From positions 1,787,507-1,851,506 of the forward strand of contig CM053328.1 of the NCBI GenBank assembly GCA_028583605.1: 64,000 nt of DNA, written 5' to 3'. Position numbers and translations under genes: made by a program. Positions within the stretch are counted from its first letter, which is position 1. Each line of letters starts with the position of its first letter. The notes beneath the pieces were generated by a model. That model made no database searches and was not told where the DNA came from. It saw nothing but the letters and a program-made list of their open reading frames with translations. Positions 1-12,587 of the stretch are shown in pieces. Origin of the DNA: Dastarcus helophoroides (taxonomy: Eukaryota > Arthropoda > Insecta > Coleoptera > Bothrideridae).

Positions 1-3000
1 AATCGATTTTTGGATCGATTCAATTCGTACGCAAAAGAATCGATTCCCGATTAAATTAGGTGCTGAAAGATCGATTTCCGATTAGTCAGTAGTCTTGTTG
101 GTGAAATTTGTAAACATTTCTGATAAAAGACAAATTGAATGATAATGATGAATTGGCGTCATATCTCCTCCATCGAAAATATCAACTGTATGTGATACAA
201 AGGTTAAAATGTTGTGACAAAGCATTCAAAAAAGGAAATTACGTAATAATTTATACGCAACGCAAAGCTTAAAGAAAATGGAGCCATCATGATGACCAAA
301 TTGTGGTTGACAGTTGGGCCCATTTATTATATTCTATGCTTTGTATGTTTTTTGTACATAACCGCAAGTTAACTAACTGAGGTTAGTGTTTACGATTGTG
401 ATTTTGTGTTTTTTATGGATTTTCAGTGTAATTTTAAAATAAATGAACAAAATAAATACGTTCATTTAACAATCGAAGAAATAGTTAGTAACCAAACACA
501 ATAGGAATGGATTGATGTTTCAAAAGCTGCTACTTCGTAGCAGTTATTTAGCTTAAGTAGCTTCAAGCTGCTATTCAATTTTAAAGATAGCTGCTTCGCT
601 ATTTCGCTGCTTCGTATTTTACATCGTAGTTCTCTTGACAGAAATCGCAAAATTGGAAACCCCGATAGCAACCGACAATACCCGAATATCGCTGGTTGCG
701 ATTTATTATCAAAAATAGCTGTTCTGACTGTATTTATTTTTAAAAAGGATTGCTTTGCAGTGATGATTAATTTCGAAATTGTTGGCTGTTGATTCCTACC
801 GCTTTATAGATCTGTGATCACATGTTTTGTGCGAAAATATTAACAGTTCTAATGTCAATGTCATTACTAATTTTAAGGGTTTTTACGCACGTTAAAGATT
901 TATTCACCAAAAGGAAAGTGAAATTCAAGTTATTTAAAAATTTTGAAATTCGTACTCTGCGATCTACACCTTATCAAAACAATAACAACACTATCAAACT
1001 ACACGATAGTAGGATTTCGTGACACAAAGCGGTTTGTAAACCGTAAATTCCTACAAAGGAGTAGCAGGCTGTCATCATCGAACTGCCCACAACTAGGGAG
1101 TCCAATGCCACAAAACATATATATCCTATGCACTCACGATAGACCAACTATGCACTGGTCTTGTCTTTGGTCCTATAAGGAGATGCATCGGTAACGTAAT
1201 TTGTCGAATGAAAATGGGACTGATTTCCAGCCACTAACATCAGCGGCCTCTGTTATGTATTACCGGTAATTATTTTGCGAAAACTGTAAACTGAGAGCTT
1301 AAATTGTACCTACTGATGGCAGTGGATGGTGGTAGTCGTAAGTACAATGTATCCAATCGATCACATCACTGTGTTGTTAATCTTTTCTTGGGCTTTTCCT
1401 AGGAAAGCGTGTCTAGAACATTCTTTATTCATCTTTTAGTCAGAGAGGAGCGTTCACCGTTGAAGTTGAAACTACTTCAATCCATTAGGTGTACGTTTTA
1501 ACTACTCGTTTCGCAATGTTTGACCTACGATAAAATAGAATTCTGTGGTGTATGGTTTGCGGATTAATAGATGGCGCTGCGCACAGTGGAAGGTTTTCAA
1601 TCCCATTTTAAAAGTACGGCGTAACGTAACCTAGCTAACCATACCCACAACCTTGCAAACTGCTATTTTTAAGCTGATTTTTAAAAGAAGCAGTAATTGC
1701 TATAACTGTTATTTGAAAGTAGCAGATTTGCCCATCCCTAAACACACTGAAAACCATATATGTAATACTATTAGGTATATGCTGAAAACTGACAGAATAA
1801 CACTCTAACGAAACAAACAATGATGGCGCCACAGTTGTTTCCTATTCAGTCGACGACGTAATGAATGAAAAGAAATGTTAATGCTGCCATCTGTCGACTT
1901 ATTAACGAATCTTTTGTAAGTAGATAGAAGTGGAGAATAACGTAACGACATAAATACACTTACATAAAAAATATTTGTCATTAAATTTACAGTGACCTGC
2001 ATGTCAGGTAAATCAATCCGATTCGTAGGATTTTTGACTCGTTCAATTAGATCGATCTTGTAGTTGACATCGATCTTGAGATTTGAAAAAATCGATTTTT
2101 CGATTAATCGATCTCAGATCGACATCCCTAGTTCGGTGTTCGATATACCTTTTGGTTTAGTTCTGTGGGTATTACTCTGTTATCAATAACACAAAATACA
2201 ACCCAAAATATCCCTTCTAATAGACAAAAACTTGCCCTTTTGTGGGAGCTTAAACGGGGTAGGTCGTAGCGAACGTAACACCAAGGGTTGACAACAACTT
2301 TATTACTTTTTAATGCAAGAAAATACAAAACGCCGGAGCGGTGGCTAACTTCAGATAGCCCGAACACAGTATAGATATAGCTTACGCATACAGTAGCGAC
2401 AAGAAGTGTCGGTACCTTTGATCTTGAAGTAGCTAAAATCGTTGACCTTCAGTGGAGTCAGCCATGTTGTGGATTGTGCACGCCCGCGAAAATTTAAATT
2501 TATTTATTAAATAAAACCATCAAGTTTATTAATTTCAATAATTTTTACCGTTTAAATTCTAATTTACTACTTTACAAATAGTTCAAAAATACTTGTTCTC
2601 GTGTATTTTTTAAATAATGTGTATTTTGTAATTACCGATAACCTGATAGGTATAAAGAATACACAAAGAAAAACTAAACACAGATTGTGGCTGACGGCAA
2701 AATGATTTCTACAGGAAACCACTTGTTTATTTTTTTGTATAAAACTGGCAAATGCGAGTATAATAAAATAGTTTTTTTAATAAAACAAATTGGGTGTAGC
2801 CGAATATTACCGTTTGCCGTCTTTTGGACAAGATTGACATTTAAATAAAACTGATCCAGTGTTGTCAGATGACCTAAATATTATTCGCGAACAATCTCCT
2901 TAAAAATCCCACAATTCGGATGAAAATCCCTGACCATATCAAAGTTCTAGAACATCCATAAATGGAGATACATTGTCTTACATTTTTACCATGAATGAAT

Positions 3001-3530
3001 AACATATGAATGTAAAATAAAAAATCATATTCGCTTAAGTACGGATTTTCCCGAACACTTGGCAACTCTCAACTGACTTTCAGTAACCCAACCATACCAT
3101 AGATCTTATTTCTGGTTATCATAGAACACTGCGACACCATGTTCGGGATTGTGCAAGTTGACGCATGAACAAACAAAATTCGTGACAAAATTTTAGCACT
3201 TTGTCGCTACTGTAAGCGTAAGCTAATATCTATACTGTGGCCCGAACAACACACGTCTAATCCACAAAGACAACTGAGTCTTCTTTTCCGCCAAGACGCG
3301 GTCGAGCCATCTATGCTTCGCGTCACCCCGAATTGACGTTGACATTGTACTGCCAACTTCAAATAACGAACAATTGGCGGGCTATTCAAAATTTAAACCT
3401 ACACTTTTGACATTCTTTGCACATGTGTTTTGTGTTTTGCGCCTAATATTCCAACACAAACCATATAAGCGACAATAAGTGAAATTGTAGCGTATTTGGC
3501 CATTTTTCCAACTTAGAACTATTCTACGTT
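1..3530. other. Noncoding AT-rich stretch, presumed intron
   Basis: I see no convincing coding exon on either strand. Open frames here are short and have no domain-like composition. If the spätzle-like gene at 4194-34218 continues to the left, as its splice donor at 4193 implies, this stretch is probably part of its next intron. It contains short repeat debris: GCTGCTA/TAGCAGC-rich segments at about 520-610 and 1655-1730, the second ending in a CCCATCCCT motif typical of eroded DNA-transposon ends. I checked the minus strand for the cystine-knot exon (Cys-rich, YI.P motif) and did not find it. Confidence 0.5.
2030..2132. repeat. ATCGATT-rich dispersed repeat fragment
   Basis: The segment is dense in ATCGAT/AATCGAT words and ends in GATCGACATCCCTAG, which looks like an eroded DNA-transposon terminus. 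A related ATCGATT-rich stretch occupies bases 1-95. The two may be the ends of one inserted element, but the left end is cut off by the window. Confidence 0.35.
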
Positions 3531-3534
3531 CTGT

Positions 3535-3800
3535 GGTTTAGTATTGAAGATGGCGCCTGCGCTTCCTATTTCTTCTTAGGACGCCTGAGCACGAAATGGC
3601 GTCATTCCCGTTTTAATTCGGAAATTATTCCGTTTTCCACGCGTAATCGGGCCGGAAAAGTGTCTGGTAGTAAAATTAAACGTCTAAATCGTCGAGACGT
3701 GTTAGTTCGGAAAGTCGCCCCCGGTGTAATTGTGAGAAACGTGTACCATGGAGCGAAGGTAGAAACCGGAAATAAGGTAGGATTTGTTCTTGTTCAACAG
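3535..3800. promoter_or_regulatory. CpG-rich island, possible promoter or first exon
   Basis: This is a short GC- and CpG-rich island in otherwise AT-rich DNA. It starts with AAGATGGCGCCTGCGC (about 3548), which combines a YY1/Pho-like AAGATGGCG core with an NRF1-like GCGCCTGCGC. The plus strand is open in one frame for about 70 codons after a possible acceptor (TTTCTTCTTAG, ending at 3580), with GT donors after 3775 and 3804. The minus strand is also open over a similar length, so openness alone does not show coding. I favour a promoter or 5' exon of an unidentified transcript. An exon of an unknown basic protein remains possible. Confidence 0.35.
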
Positions 3801-3879
3801 AGGTAATTTGCTGAATGCTGCTGTTTGATGCATTGTTCACCACTTTGGTGTTGAATTAATAATGAAGAAAAACGTTGTT

Positions 3880-3965
3880 GCGCGTTTTGGGCGATTTTGG
3901 ATTGTGGGTAAACTTTTGCGTGACCATCACGCGTTACCGACATGCTCTAATGTTAACGGTATATT
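3880..3965. repeat. Fragment of the ACGCGT foldback family
   Basis: It has the family's layout: TTGGGCGATTTTGG, a GTAAAC word, then CGTGACCATCACGCGTTACC and a 'catgctctaatgttaac' tail. The same order occurs at 13415-13530, 17135-17220 and 30075-33122. Confidence 0.55.
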
Positions 3966-4193
3966 ACACTGTTTTTATTCATCCGTTTTAATATCCGTGG
4001 TTTCAGAATAAAATTGCTGGCAGTATCTTAAATATTAAAATTATGACTTAGGCACTTTTACCCTCTAACCACAGATTTAGTTTATTCAATTTTCGTTCCG
4101 AATCTACTATTAGGCGTCGTTTGTGAAATTTGTGGGCGCGCTGTCTATGTATAAAAAAGTTGCTCGTTTAAATATGCAAGATAGACGCATTAC

Positions 4194-4442
4194 CTCTTAT
4201 TATTATCAGAACTATTAGTCTTGAAGCTTTGCCTCGTGGATCGAATCTTGGCCATAAAGGAATCGCCGCTGCCAAAAGGTCCCGGATCTATGTGTATGTC
4301 AGGCACGCCCGGCTTCGTCGACCTTTTGGCTTTTCTTCCGAAACCGGGCGAAGGCGGTTCGAATTCGGGACGCATGTCGAATTCACCATACATCCGTTTC
4401 ATGAGTGCTTTGTTCTCGTCGATGAAAAGTTCTATTCGGTCT
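4194..4442 (-). CDS. Putative spätzle-family precursor, exon downstream of the pro-domain Cys block
   Basis: On the minus strand this exon follows a 52-nt intron (4494-4443; GTAAGT donor, TACTTTCAG acceptor) and is entered in phase 2. It ends at an AG|GTAATG donor (4194/4193), again phase 2; unspliced it would stop at once with TAA. It encodes about 82 residues starting DRIELFIDENKALMKRMYGE, then a Pro-rich segment (RPEFEPPSPGFG), a basic stretch (GRKAKRSTK) and PGVPDIHIDPGPFGSG. The FIDENKALMKRMYGEF block is what I associate with insect spätzle proteins, secreted cystine-knot ligands of Toll receptors. The basic KAKR and KIRSTR stretches would suit proprotein cleavage before the cystine knot, whose exon is not in this window. 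That it is a real coding exon is well supported by phase, donor and acceptor. The family name is from memory of conserved blocks, not a search. Confidence 0.68.
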
Positions 4443-4494
4443 CTGAAAGTATTTTCGTTAATACCAGGATACCAGGAATATAGAAGAAACTTAC

Positions 4495-4613
4495 AATGGA
4501 TACGCGGTGCCGGGCGTTGGGCAGTAGTAGAAGAAATCCTTCGGTATACATGGTACTCCTCTAATATATCTTAATTCTACTCCTAAAGCGACAGATAAGG
4601 CAGTCCATAATAT
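4495..4613 (-). CDS. Putative spätzle-family precursor, conserved Cys/Pro exon
   Basis: This minus-strand exon begins after CATTTCAG (acceptor ending at 4614) and ends at a GTAAGT donor (4494). It encodes 39 residues: ILWTALSVALGVE, then YIRGVPCIPKDFFYYC and PTPGTAYP. The RG.PC.P....YC..PG..YP pattern continued by FIDENKALM in the next exon is the basis for the spätzle call. Entered at 4613 the frame is phase 0, exactly the phase left by the Pro-rich exon at 33655, giving NGTFIQIP|ILWTALSVALG across the junction. An alternative acceptor (TTACAG, exon from 4629, phase 2) would make ILWTALSVALG part of a signal peptide from a short unseen exon. I prefer the 33655 junction because the phase and the text read on smoothly. 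Neighbouring exon: 4442-4194. Confidence 0.68.
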
Positions 4614-4855
4614 CTGAAATGAAATTAAACTGTAAGATAATGTATTTTTAGGAATCAAAGCAGCCAGAAGTCATTGGTAGTTTGATTTGGAAGTTTTTTT
4701 CATCCTTTATTTTTTTTTTAATCGTCAAGTTCAGTGTTTCCCAGATTTTCGACAGCTGTGTACCCTTTCCATAATTTTCCGTGACGTTGATTATCTCTTG
4801 CTAAAAATTGCATTCTAAGTAATCTATAAATGAGGAAATGTGTTTGTTTGTTAGT

Positions 4856-4945
4856 CTGCTGAACGTATCAACGAATTTGAACAAAACATCATTCTGCAAT
4901 CTGGATTAACTCTTTAAAGTTTGGCAAGCTGATTAAGTTAGTTTT
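4856..4945 (-). repeat. Inverted copy of the 34.3-34.8 kb dispersed repeat
   Basis: The reverse complement matches the unit found twice in tandem at 34315-34795, including the words AACAAAACTAACTTAATCA, CAGATTGCAGAATGATG and TTGTTCAAATTCGTTGA. It is therefore a dispersed repeat, present in both orientations. Confidence 0.7.
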
Positions 4946-5104
4946 ATTAGGTTTATCCGAACAATTAATTTTTAGCTTTCCGAGTCATCTGAAGCCGTCC
5001 GATGCAGCGAGTACCCCCACGGAGCTTTTCCCGTAACCCTGGGGTTACGCGTACCACACTTTGGGAAATACTGGTCTAATCGTATTGTACGCATTTAAAA
5101 CAAA

Positions 5105-5475
5105 TTGAAATACAGAACTTGTCCCTTAAAACCAAGAAAGATTAAAGAACGCAACAAAGGTTGCTTTAACGCGTTTCGACAGCCAAGCTGTCATCTTCAG
5201 ATAGGTGTTGCATTTTTTAAGAAAAGGGGAGGGATAAATCATGATGTATCACTCCGTAAATAAAAAATAAATCGAAATGTTTTCCATGACATTATGAAGG
5301 AATTCATAAGTACTATCTCTGTACATCGTTATGTTAAATTATAATGAAATATTTTGTTTTTTTCAGTCAGTATCTCTCTGAAGATGATAGCTTGGCTATC
5401 GAAGCGCGTTAAAGCAACCTTTGTTGTGTTTTTTAATCTTTCTTGGTTTCAGGGGACAGGATTTGTATTTCAATC
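5105..5475. mobile_element. F1 foldback element, copy 1
   Basis: Left arm 5105-5200 and right arm 5378-5475 are inverted copies: AATTGAAATACAGAACTTG ... CAACAAAGGTTGCT ... CGCGTTTCGACAGCCAAG, and the reverse complement ending TTTGTATTTCAAT. The outermost GGTGGAACGGACTGG end is missing. The loop (about 5201-5377) is unrelated AT-rich DNA, longer than in other copies. The left arm hairpin reads GACAGC/GCTGTC and the right arm GATAGC/GCTATC, a compensated base-pair change. There is no ORF, so it is non-autonomous. Confidence 0.75.
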
Positions 5476-5851
5476 AATGAAATATTGATCTTAATAAAGA
5501 TGTTGGACGCTCAAGGTCTACAAACTAATGGTAGAATCTCCTTTATGAAATATCGTGTGTCACAAAAATTGCACAACGTGTCAAGTTGCACAGGAAAGTG
5601 GTAAAATAAATATCTCGCATTTTTTCCACTCGCGAACCGTTAAGTGATTTTTCCCAGCTTAAAGTCAAGGTCTCCACACTTGCCTCAATTTTTTACGCCA
5701 ATTTAAGTCGATGAATGTGCTACATTGGACATTTGCCTTTAAGAGTCAACATTGACCTTTCTTTCTCCCTATGCGGCGGAATAAAGTGAAAGGAAGCAGT
5801 TTTTTCCGTGTGATTCCATTTCCAGGGTACGTGATAAAGGAAATAAATTAC

Positions 5852-5893
5852 TTTTAACTCGTACCAGCATAATTATGCTGGTACGAGTTAAAA
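5852..5893. repeat. Perfect 42-bp palindrome
   Basis: Two 21-nt arms meet without a spacer at 5872/5873 (centre AGCATAATTATGCT), and pairing fails at the next base on each side. No target duplication or coding sequence is obvious around it. Confidence 0.9.
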
Positions 5894-6099
5894 ATAATTG
5901 TTTACTTCTTAAGTGCAGTTTTATTTTATTAAATGTGGATTAGTAGGTTTAATTTTTTTGCCTAAAATTTCCACTCTGCGAGATTTTCTACTGAATTTTC
6001 TCAAAATTTCGACTAAAGCACTGAACTAAACACTGTGGCTTGTGATTAAGTCCAAATAAGGTTTCATCCCTTTACCACATCGGCAATTAAATAAATAAT

Positions 6100-8550
6100 T
6101 ACGCCAATTATTCAAAATTTCGAGTTTATTAGGTTGCGTCTTTTTCGAATTTTTTTCAAACTTGGATTTTTTCGCTTGTTTCAGATATTTTTAAATTCGT
6201 TTTGTTCCGATTCAATTTATATTAGACTCGATATTTAAAAAATCTAAATCAATCGTTTTCTCGAAATTTCCATCTTTCGAGATTTCGATTTTTTTTTAAA
6301 TTCGATTTCTTATAATTCGTTTATATTTCTCAAAATTTTGATATTTTTGACAAAGTTTAAGTTCGTGTTATTGTGGAAAATTAACTTTTTTTTCTTAAAA
6401 TTTGATTTCACTTGGGAAATTTCGAGTTTTTTAAAATTTGACAATATGTCAAAGTATAGAGTTTATTTTCAAAATTCATCTTTCCTTTCGAAGTTGTAAA
6501 ATTTTTCTCAGAGTTGAATTTTTTTAATTTAATGTTTTTTGACTTTGGCTTCCCGAAATTTCAATTTATTTTCAGGATTCAATGTTTCTTGTAAGAATTT
6601 AATTCCGATTTTTTTTTTTGGGAGGTTCAGCTTTTTTATTTTGAGTTTTCAGTTCGTATATATTTCTCAGAATTGTAACTTTTTGGCGAATTTTAACTTA
6701 ATTTTTTAAATTTTTATCTTGCTAGAAAAAATTAAAATTTTATTTTCTCTGGGAAATGTCAATCTTTTTAACAGTTGATAATTTTCTCAAGGTTTCGAGT
6801 TTCTTTTCAAAATTTGTCTGTTCTTTCGAAGATACACAATTTTTTATAAAATTAGGCTTTTCTGAGAAATGTCTCATCTTTTTAAAGTTTGACAATTTTC
6901 TCAAGGTTTTGATCGCTTTTAAAATTTGTCTTTTCTTTCGAAGTTGTATAATTTTTGATAAAATTCAATTTTTTACAAGTTTAACTTTTTTTTAAATTTT
7001 AGGCTTTTTAAAAATGTCTAGCTTTGACTTTTAAATTTCGAATTTTTTTTGATGTTTGATTTTTTTTTGTAAATCTGAACCTATTTTAGAAATTAAAAAT
7101 TTGGACTTTTGTGAAAAGTTGAGTTTTTTAATGTTCGAATTTTGAAAATTTTAACTTTCATTCAAAATTTCCCTTTTTTAAAAATTTGACTTTTTTCAAG
7201 ATTTTGATTTAAAAATGTCTAGCTTTGACTTTTAAATTTCGAATTTTTTTTTTGTTTGATTTTTTTTTTGTAAATCTGAACGTATTTTAGAAATTAAAAA
7301 TTTGGACTTTTGTGAAAATTTGGGTTTTTTAATTTTCGAATTTTGAAAATTTTAACTTTCATTCAAAATTTCCTTTTTTTTTTAAAATTTGACTTTTTTA
7401 AGATTTGGATTTTTTTTGAGGAATTCGACCTTTTTCAAACTATTTATTTTCAAATTCCACTTTTCCTTAATTTTGAATTTTTTGAAAATTTCGACTTTTT
7501 GAAAATTTGGAAATTTTTAGAAAATTTGGCACTTTTTTGAAAAATTTCGATTTTTGCAACAATTTCAACATCTTTTAAAATTTCAGCTTTTTTGAAAATT
7601 CCATGTATTCAAAATGGTGATTTTCTTGAAATTCTGATTTTTTGAAAGTTTACGACTTTCGTAAAGAATCTGGATTTTATTGAAAAATTACGAATTCATT
7701 TTAAAATTTTTGACTTTCAAATTTTCGATTTTTTTTGAAAATATGGACTTTTTTTTCAAAACGGCGACTTTCAAAATATTAATGAATATTAGAAAATTTC
7801 TATATTTTTTCAAATTTTCATTCTTTCTTGATATTTTAACTTCGTGAACATTTTGTCTTTTTAAAAACTAGTTTTAAAATATTCTTTATTTGAAAATTTG
7901 GATCTTTGTTGAAAATCATAACTTTTTTTTTAAATCTCTGACTTTTTCAAAATTTCTCCATTTTCTAAAAATTAGGACCTTTTGATAATAAACAAAATCG
8001 GCTCTTTTTCGAAAATTTTGAATTTTTCGGAAAAATCGTAGAGTTTTTTTTAAAACACTTCATTTCTATGACAATTTCAGCTTCCTCCAAAGTTTCTGCT
8101 ATTTTGAAAATTCCATCTATTCAAAATTCTGATTTTTTGAAAGCTTCGATTTTCGCTCAATATCTCGACTTTATTGAAACATTACGAATTAATTTTAAAA
8201 TATTTGACTTCAACCTCGAAGCTTCGATTTTTTTGAAAATATGGAGATTTTTTAAAAACGGCGCCTTTCGAAAAATAGAATATTTGAAAAATTCTATATT
8301 TTTTCAAACTTCGACTCTCTCTTTATATTTCGATTTGTTGAAAATTTTGTCCTTTGAAAATATAGGTTTAAAAAAATTTCTATTTAAACATCTGAACCTT
8401 TGTTGGACGTTTTTTAAAATCTCCGAGTTTTTTAAAATCTCTTGAAAATTTCGATTTTTATAAGAATTTTAATCTCCTTCAAAAGCTGGGCTTTTTTGAA
8501 AATCGTTTTCAAATTATCGACCTTCGTTAAAAATATCTATTTTTTAAAAT
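6100..8550. repeat. Degenerate AT satellite, T-rich orientation
   Basis: The block consists of variants of TTTTGAAAATTTCGACTTTT, with a motif about every 20-30 bases, interspersed with T runs. Several 60-125-codon open frames made mostly of F, K, L, I and S are low-complexity products of the satellite. A local direct duplication is visible: the 'aaaaatgtctagctttgac' passage occurs at about 7009 and 7213. Confidence 0.85.
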
Positions 8551-8557
8551 TTTTTTG

Positions 8558-8640
8558 GTGGAACGGACTGGTCCTTGGTTATCAAATATTGAAATACAAA
8601 TCGTGTCCGCGAAACCAAGAAAGCTGAAAAAAGCATTCCA
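8558..8640. mobile_element. F1 foldback element, left end only (copy 2)
   Basis: It starts TTTTGGTGGAACGGACTGG, then TCCTTGGTTATC, ATTGAAATACAAATC and GAAACCAAGAAAG, the conserved F1 outer arm. The inner arm, loop and right arm are missing. Confidence 0.7.
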
Positions 8641-8644
8641 AATT

Positions 8645-11600
8645 TAAATTTATATTTGTCAATTTGTTATAGTTCAAGTCTTAACTCATAATTTCGAGAA
8701 AAATGACTCTAATTAAAGAATAAAAGTCAACATGTCGATAAAAAGGGTGAAGAGGTTGCTAGAGAAAAAGAGAGGAAAAAACTAAATTTTGTTTAAAGTC
8801 GAAATTTTAGAAAAATTAATAATGAAAAGTACTGTGATGAGCGACCCAGCCGGTCGTTTGTGACCATAACCAGTGATTGTATATAGTTTTTCAAAATTGT
8901 AGAATTTTGCTCATCTTTAAAAATTTTCGAAGAATAATTTACTTTCGATTTTAGGACCCAATTTGTCTACGTTGTGTTTAAAATTATTTTATTCCAATAA
9001 ATTGTAACCCCAGCTCGTAGAGTCGACAGGGAAGTCTTATCAAATTCAAACAACAATTGACCTCAACTTTTTATTACAATAGGTCAACAAATAAATCAAC
9101 AAAATTTCAAGTTTGCGATTTTCAAGTGTTCTTAAACATAATACAACAAAATAAAGTGAACCTGTTTGTTTCAACTTGTTTAAATTTGCCGGACACAGAT
9201 CTGAGAGAAATATTTCTTTAGAACATTAAGAGAATTCATTAAGCACAAATAATCTGACATTCTTTGTCTAACTCTTTCGCTCGTATATGGTGCGTCGGTT
9301 ATTAATTTCCCAAAGTTTATTTTAACCCTAATAATCGCAATGCTTTCCCCAGCTGGGCCATTTAGTTTGTACTCAAAGGTTTTCAAACCAAATGCAGCTA
9401 ACTTTGTACCTGATTATCGGTGGGCGTTCGCTGGTTAGTTTGTACACAGAGGTTCTCAAACTATTTTCAGGTGTCTGTTTTTTTTTCAATTCTTTTGTGT
9501 TTTTGTCGCTTCTTAATTCAAGCATACTTCACATAGCATACAGTTTCCTGTTAAAGCTTTGAGCTAACAATATCCAAAGGATAATGCTACGAGAAAATGG
9601 AGCTCAAGCTTGGAAATGAAGTTGTGATTTATCGTAATAAATCAAATTTATAAATGTTGATTCAATCTTACAGATCTCTAGTTCTCTCTCTCTCACTCTT
9701 TCTTTCTTTCCTTTGTTAACTTGTTCCTTTGTTTGTTTTCTGTTTTTCTCATACCAAACTCAATCACTCGAACTCAAACCAGTGTCATAAAATAGACTAG
9801 AAATATTGTTCAGATTTCGTAGAAACTTTCTGAGCAGAATTTTCCCTTCCAAACACTACATCTACTTCTACGGCTACTAGTCTAATAGAAGGGGCGTTTT
9901 CTGGCTTAGAAAGTGGCTTGCTTGACTTAGCACAAAACATTGAAATTAAAGTTAGAAACTGGCAAGAAGTTGTCATTTCTTTCATCAAAACATTTCCCTA
10001 ACGAGAGCTGATGCTGATACTGCTCGTCCGCCTACGTTAGTAAATTTATGTTGACAGTAAATCTAGGCATGCGACTATAGTTTAGTAATTTTGCAAAAGC
10101 TTCCCGATCGCGACGCGCGGTGTTGTAATTCTCCGCAGTCTGTATAGAAGAGTCCTTTTTTTTCGGACTGTGTACCCGATGAGGGGATCTACGGATAAGG
10201 CAGGCCGGACAAATACGCCAAAACAGAGGCCAGGAGAGGTTACTACTCCTTCTAGGGTGTTAAGGCGTACGTTCCCGCGGAGCACACCCAGGGGTTCACA
10301 TGTGTTGGGACTTTGTCTATGTCTGGAAAGTTCTTCAGACAACCTTCTTACAACACCGGTTCCGGTTTTCCTTGTTTTTCACGTTTCGAGAACTTACAGT
10401 ACATCATCAGCAAATCCTAATATAGATGCCTGCTGTCAGTTACCGAGCCTGCGGTGATGGGTGTGATCGATTTTTTGAACCCCTGGAAACTCAGTTTCTA
10501 ACAGCAGAACATCGAAGAACGACCTTAAGAAAATAGAAGGTTTTCGAAGCAAATTTGCTTTATTGGTTTTCATCTTTTTTTTTTCTACTCTCTTTGTTTT
10601 TTGTTTTTTTTTTCTCTTCTTTTTTTTTTTTGAAACTAAGACTGGTAGTTGCACCAGTCAGCGGTAGGGTTCTTTGCCCAATAATAATTTTCTAACAACG
10701 ACTTTCTCATTCATTCGGTTTGTTGTGAAAGTTTTAAATTCCTTTCTCTTTTTTTTTTGTGTACGCCCCCCAACCCCATATTGATCAAAGTTAGGAACAA
10801 GTATTTTCTCAAATTTTAGGAAAAGTTAATTAAATCATATAAGAGCGAAAAACCATCAAACAATTTAACATTTACTTGCCTATTTATCCCGTAGCAAACA
10901 TCACATAAATGGCACTAGAACTTCACGTTGAACAGAAATTGTTTTTTTTTGTTCATTCACGTTAATTCGTACAGAAGCAGTTTTTTTTTAAACTCCCGTA
11001 TTTCGTACTCGTTTTTATAAGTCCGGAAGTTGAACATAATTTCTAAATTAATTTCATCGAAGTGTAGTACTTGACTACTTTTAACTTCTTTACGGTGCTT
11101 TAAGTTTTTCTTCCCCTACCCTTAACTTCTGGGGACCGAAAGATATCCTCTGCATCTCGCTAGAGGGCATGAGAATGCAGAATTTCTACTAATTTAAATA
11201 TTTCTAATCCAAATTAGCCCTTAAATAAATTTTGAAAAGGATTCTTAAAGTGCATATCAAACTGCAAACCCATTTTGAATGATGTCGTCCCTTTATCTTG
11301 CAAGTTTTACTTCGATAATTGAAATTTAAATAACTTACAATTGTACGTGTTTATAAGGGCCTTTTTCGAACGTCAAATTCCTCCAGTCTACCACCACATG
11401 GTCTTGCCGAGATATTTGCTACGGTCTCCGTTATCGGCACTTTACCCTTATTTATTACTCTACTTTTCAGCGGTCCTTCAAAACTAACATGATATTTTAC
11501 TCAGTTTAGGTATCTGTGCTTGAAACAAACCAGGCCTAACAAATAACCCTTATCTAATTTGTGATCGCTAAGAAATCTGTTTCTCACGCAAAACGTTATG

Positions 11601-12440
11601 TTACAAAGAATTTTATATAGTACAATATTTGTAGATTTAATATTTCCAAGAAAATATTGAATAAAATTCAATTAAATAAAACAAACGAGGAAATAGAACA
11701 GTTTAGTAGAACTCGACTCACCACAGTACCTACAAGTTTAAATTTAAAACTTCAAAAGAAAAAAGTTAAAATATCGAAAAAAAGCTAAATACATTAACAA
11801 AACTTTCGAAAAATTTTAATTTTTCTAGAAATTTTGAAGTTTTCAGCAACATTTCCAAGAAAAAAAATCGAATATTTGGGTTTAAAGTCAAGACTGAATT
11901 AGGGTAGAAAATGTGTACTCTTTTTTTGAAATAAATTTGATGTTCTTTTTTTTGAAATTGTGGCTGGTCTTTTTTATTTTCGTTTATTTTTTTAATCGAC
12001 AATTCTAGAAAACACAGCGGAAACAGTAAAAATCAATTTAATTAGAAAAAGCGAATCAAAGTTAAAACTTCGATAGCGAACCAAAATTATGAAAGAAAAA
12101 GGTCTCTCAGATTTTCGATTTTAATCCCCAAAGTTCGTATATTCTAAAAGTTTTCAACTCTAGGGTATATAGTTTAGGATTTTTATGAAAACTCCGACTC
12201 CAATTTGAAATATCTAAACCCGAAATTCCGAGTTGGTTTTTTATAAACTTTAGGTTTTTCTTGAAATTTGAACTCAAATTGAACTAAAAACTAAGAGTTT
12301 CACCATGAAAATTTTAAACTTGAAAAATATAAAATATTTTCCTTCAATTTTAGGAAAGGTTGTAATATTAAAGTAAAAAAGACATCACATTTTCTAAATT
12401 ATGTCCAAAAATCAATTTTTAAATACTTTTAAAAATCAAA
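8645..12440. other. Unique AT-rich DNA, no gene recognised
   Basis: Both strands have only short open frames without recognisable domains. The region 10080-10450 is slightly richer in G+C and has overlapping open frames on both strands, which argues against a specific coding call. Poly-T and poly-A runs are frequent. It would lie inside the long spätzle-like intron. Confidence 0.45.
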
Positions 12441-12444
12441 AAAT

Positions 12445-12587
12445 GAGTCACCTGGAATTGAACCGAAAAACGAAAACTGGAAAAAAGCGTTATTTTTGTC
12501 GAAACGAAAACCAAAACAGAACCGAAGCAATTTTTTTGCCGGAACGAAAACCGAAAACCTGAACGAAAAACATAGTGGTTCGAAGCC
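12445..12587. mobile_element. Possible short hAT-like MITE
   Basis: The right end reads GGTTCGAAGCCCTG, the complement of the CAGGGCTTCGAACC type of hAT terminus. The left end CCTGGAATTGAACC matches it at 9 of 14 positions. The interior is made of GAAACGAAAACC-type words. I could not identify a clean 8-bp target duplication, so this stays tentative. Confidence 0.35.

Noticed and set aside
8068..8445. 125-codon Phe/Lys/Ile-rich plus-strand frame
   Set aside because: Composition and text are those of the AT satellite; similar frames occur in every satellite block.
12571..12582. GGTTCGAAGCC resembling a tRNA B box
   Set aside because: No A box at the right distance and no cloverleaf; it fits a hAT-type terminus better.
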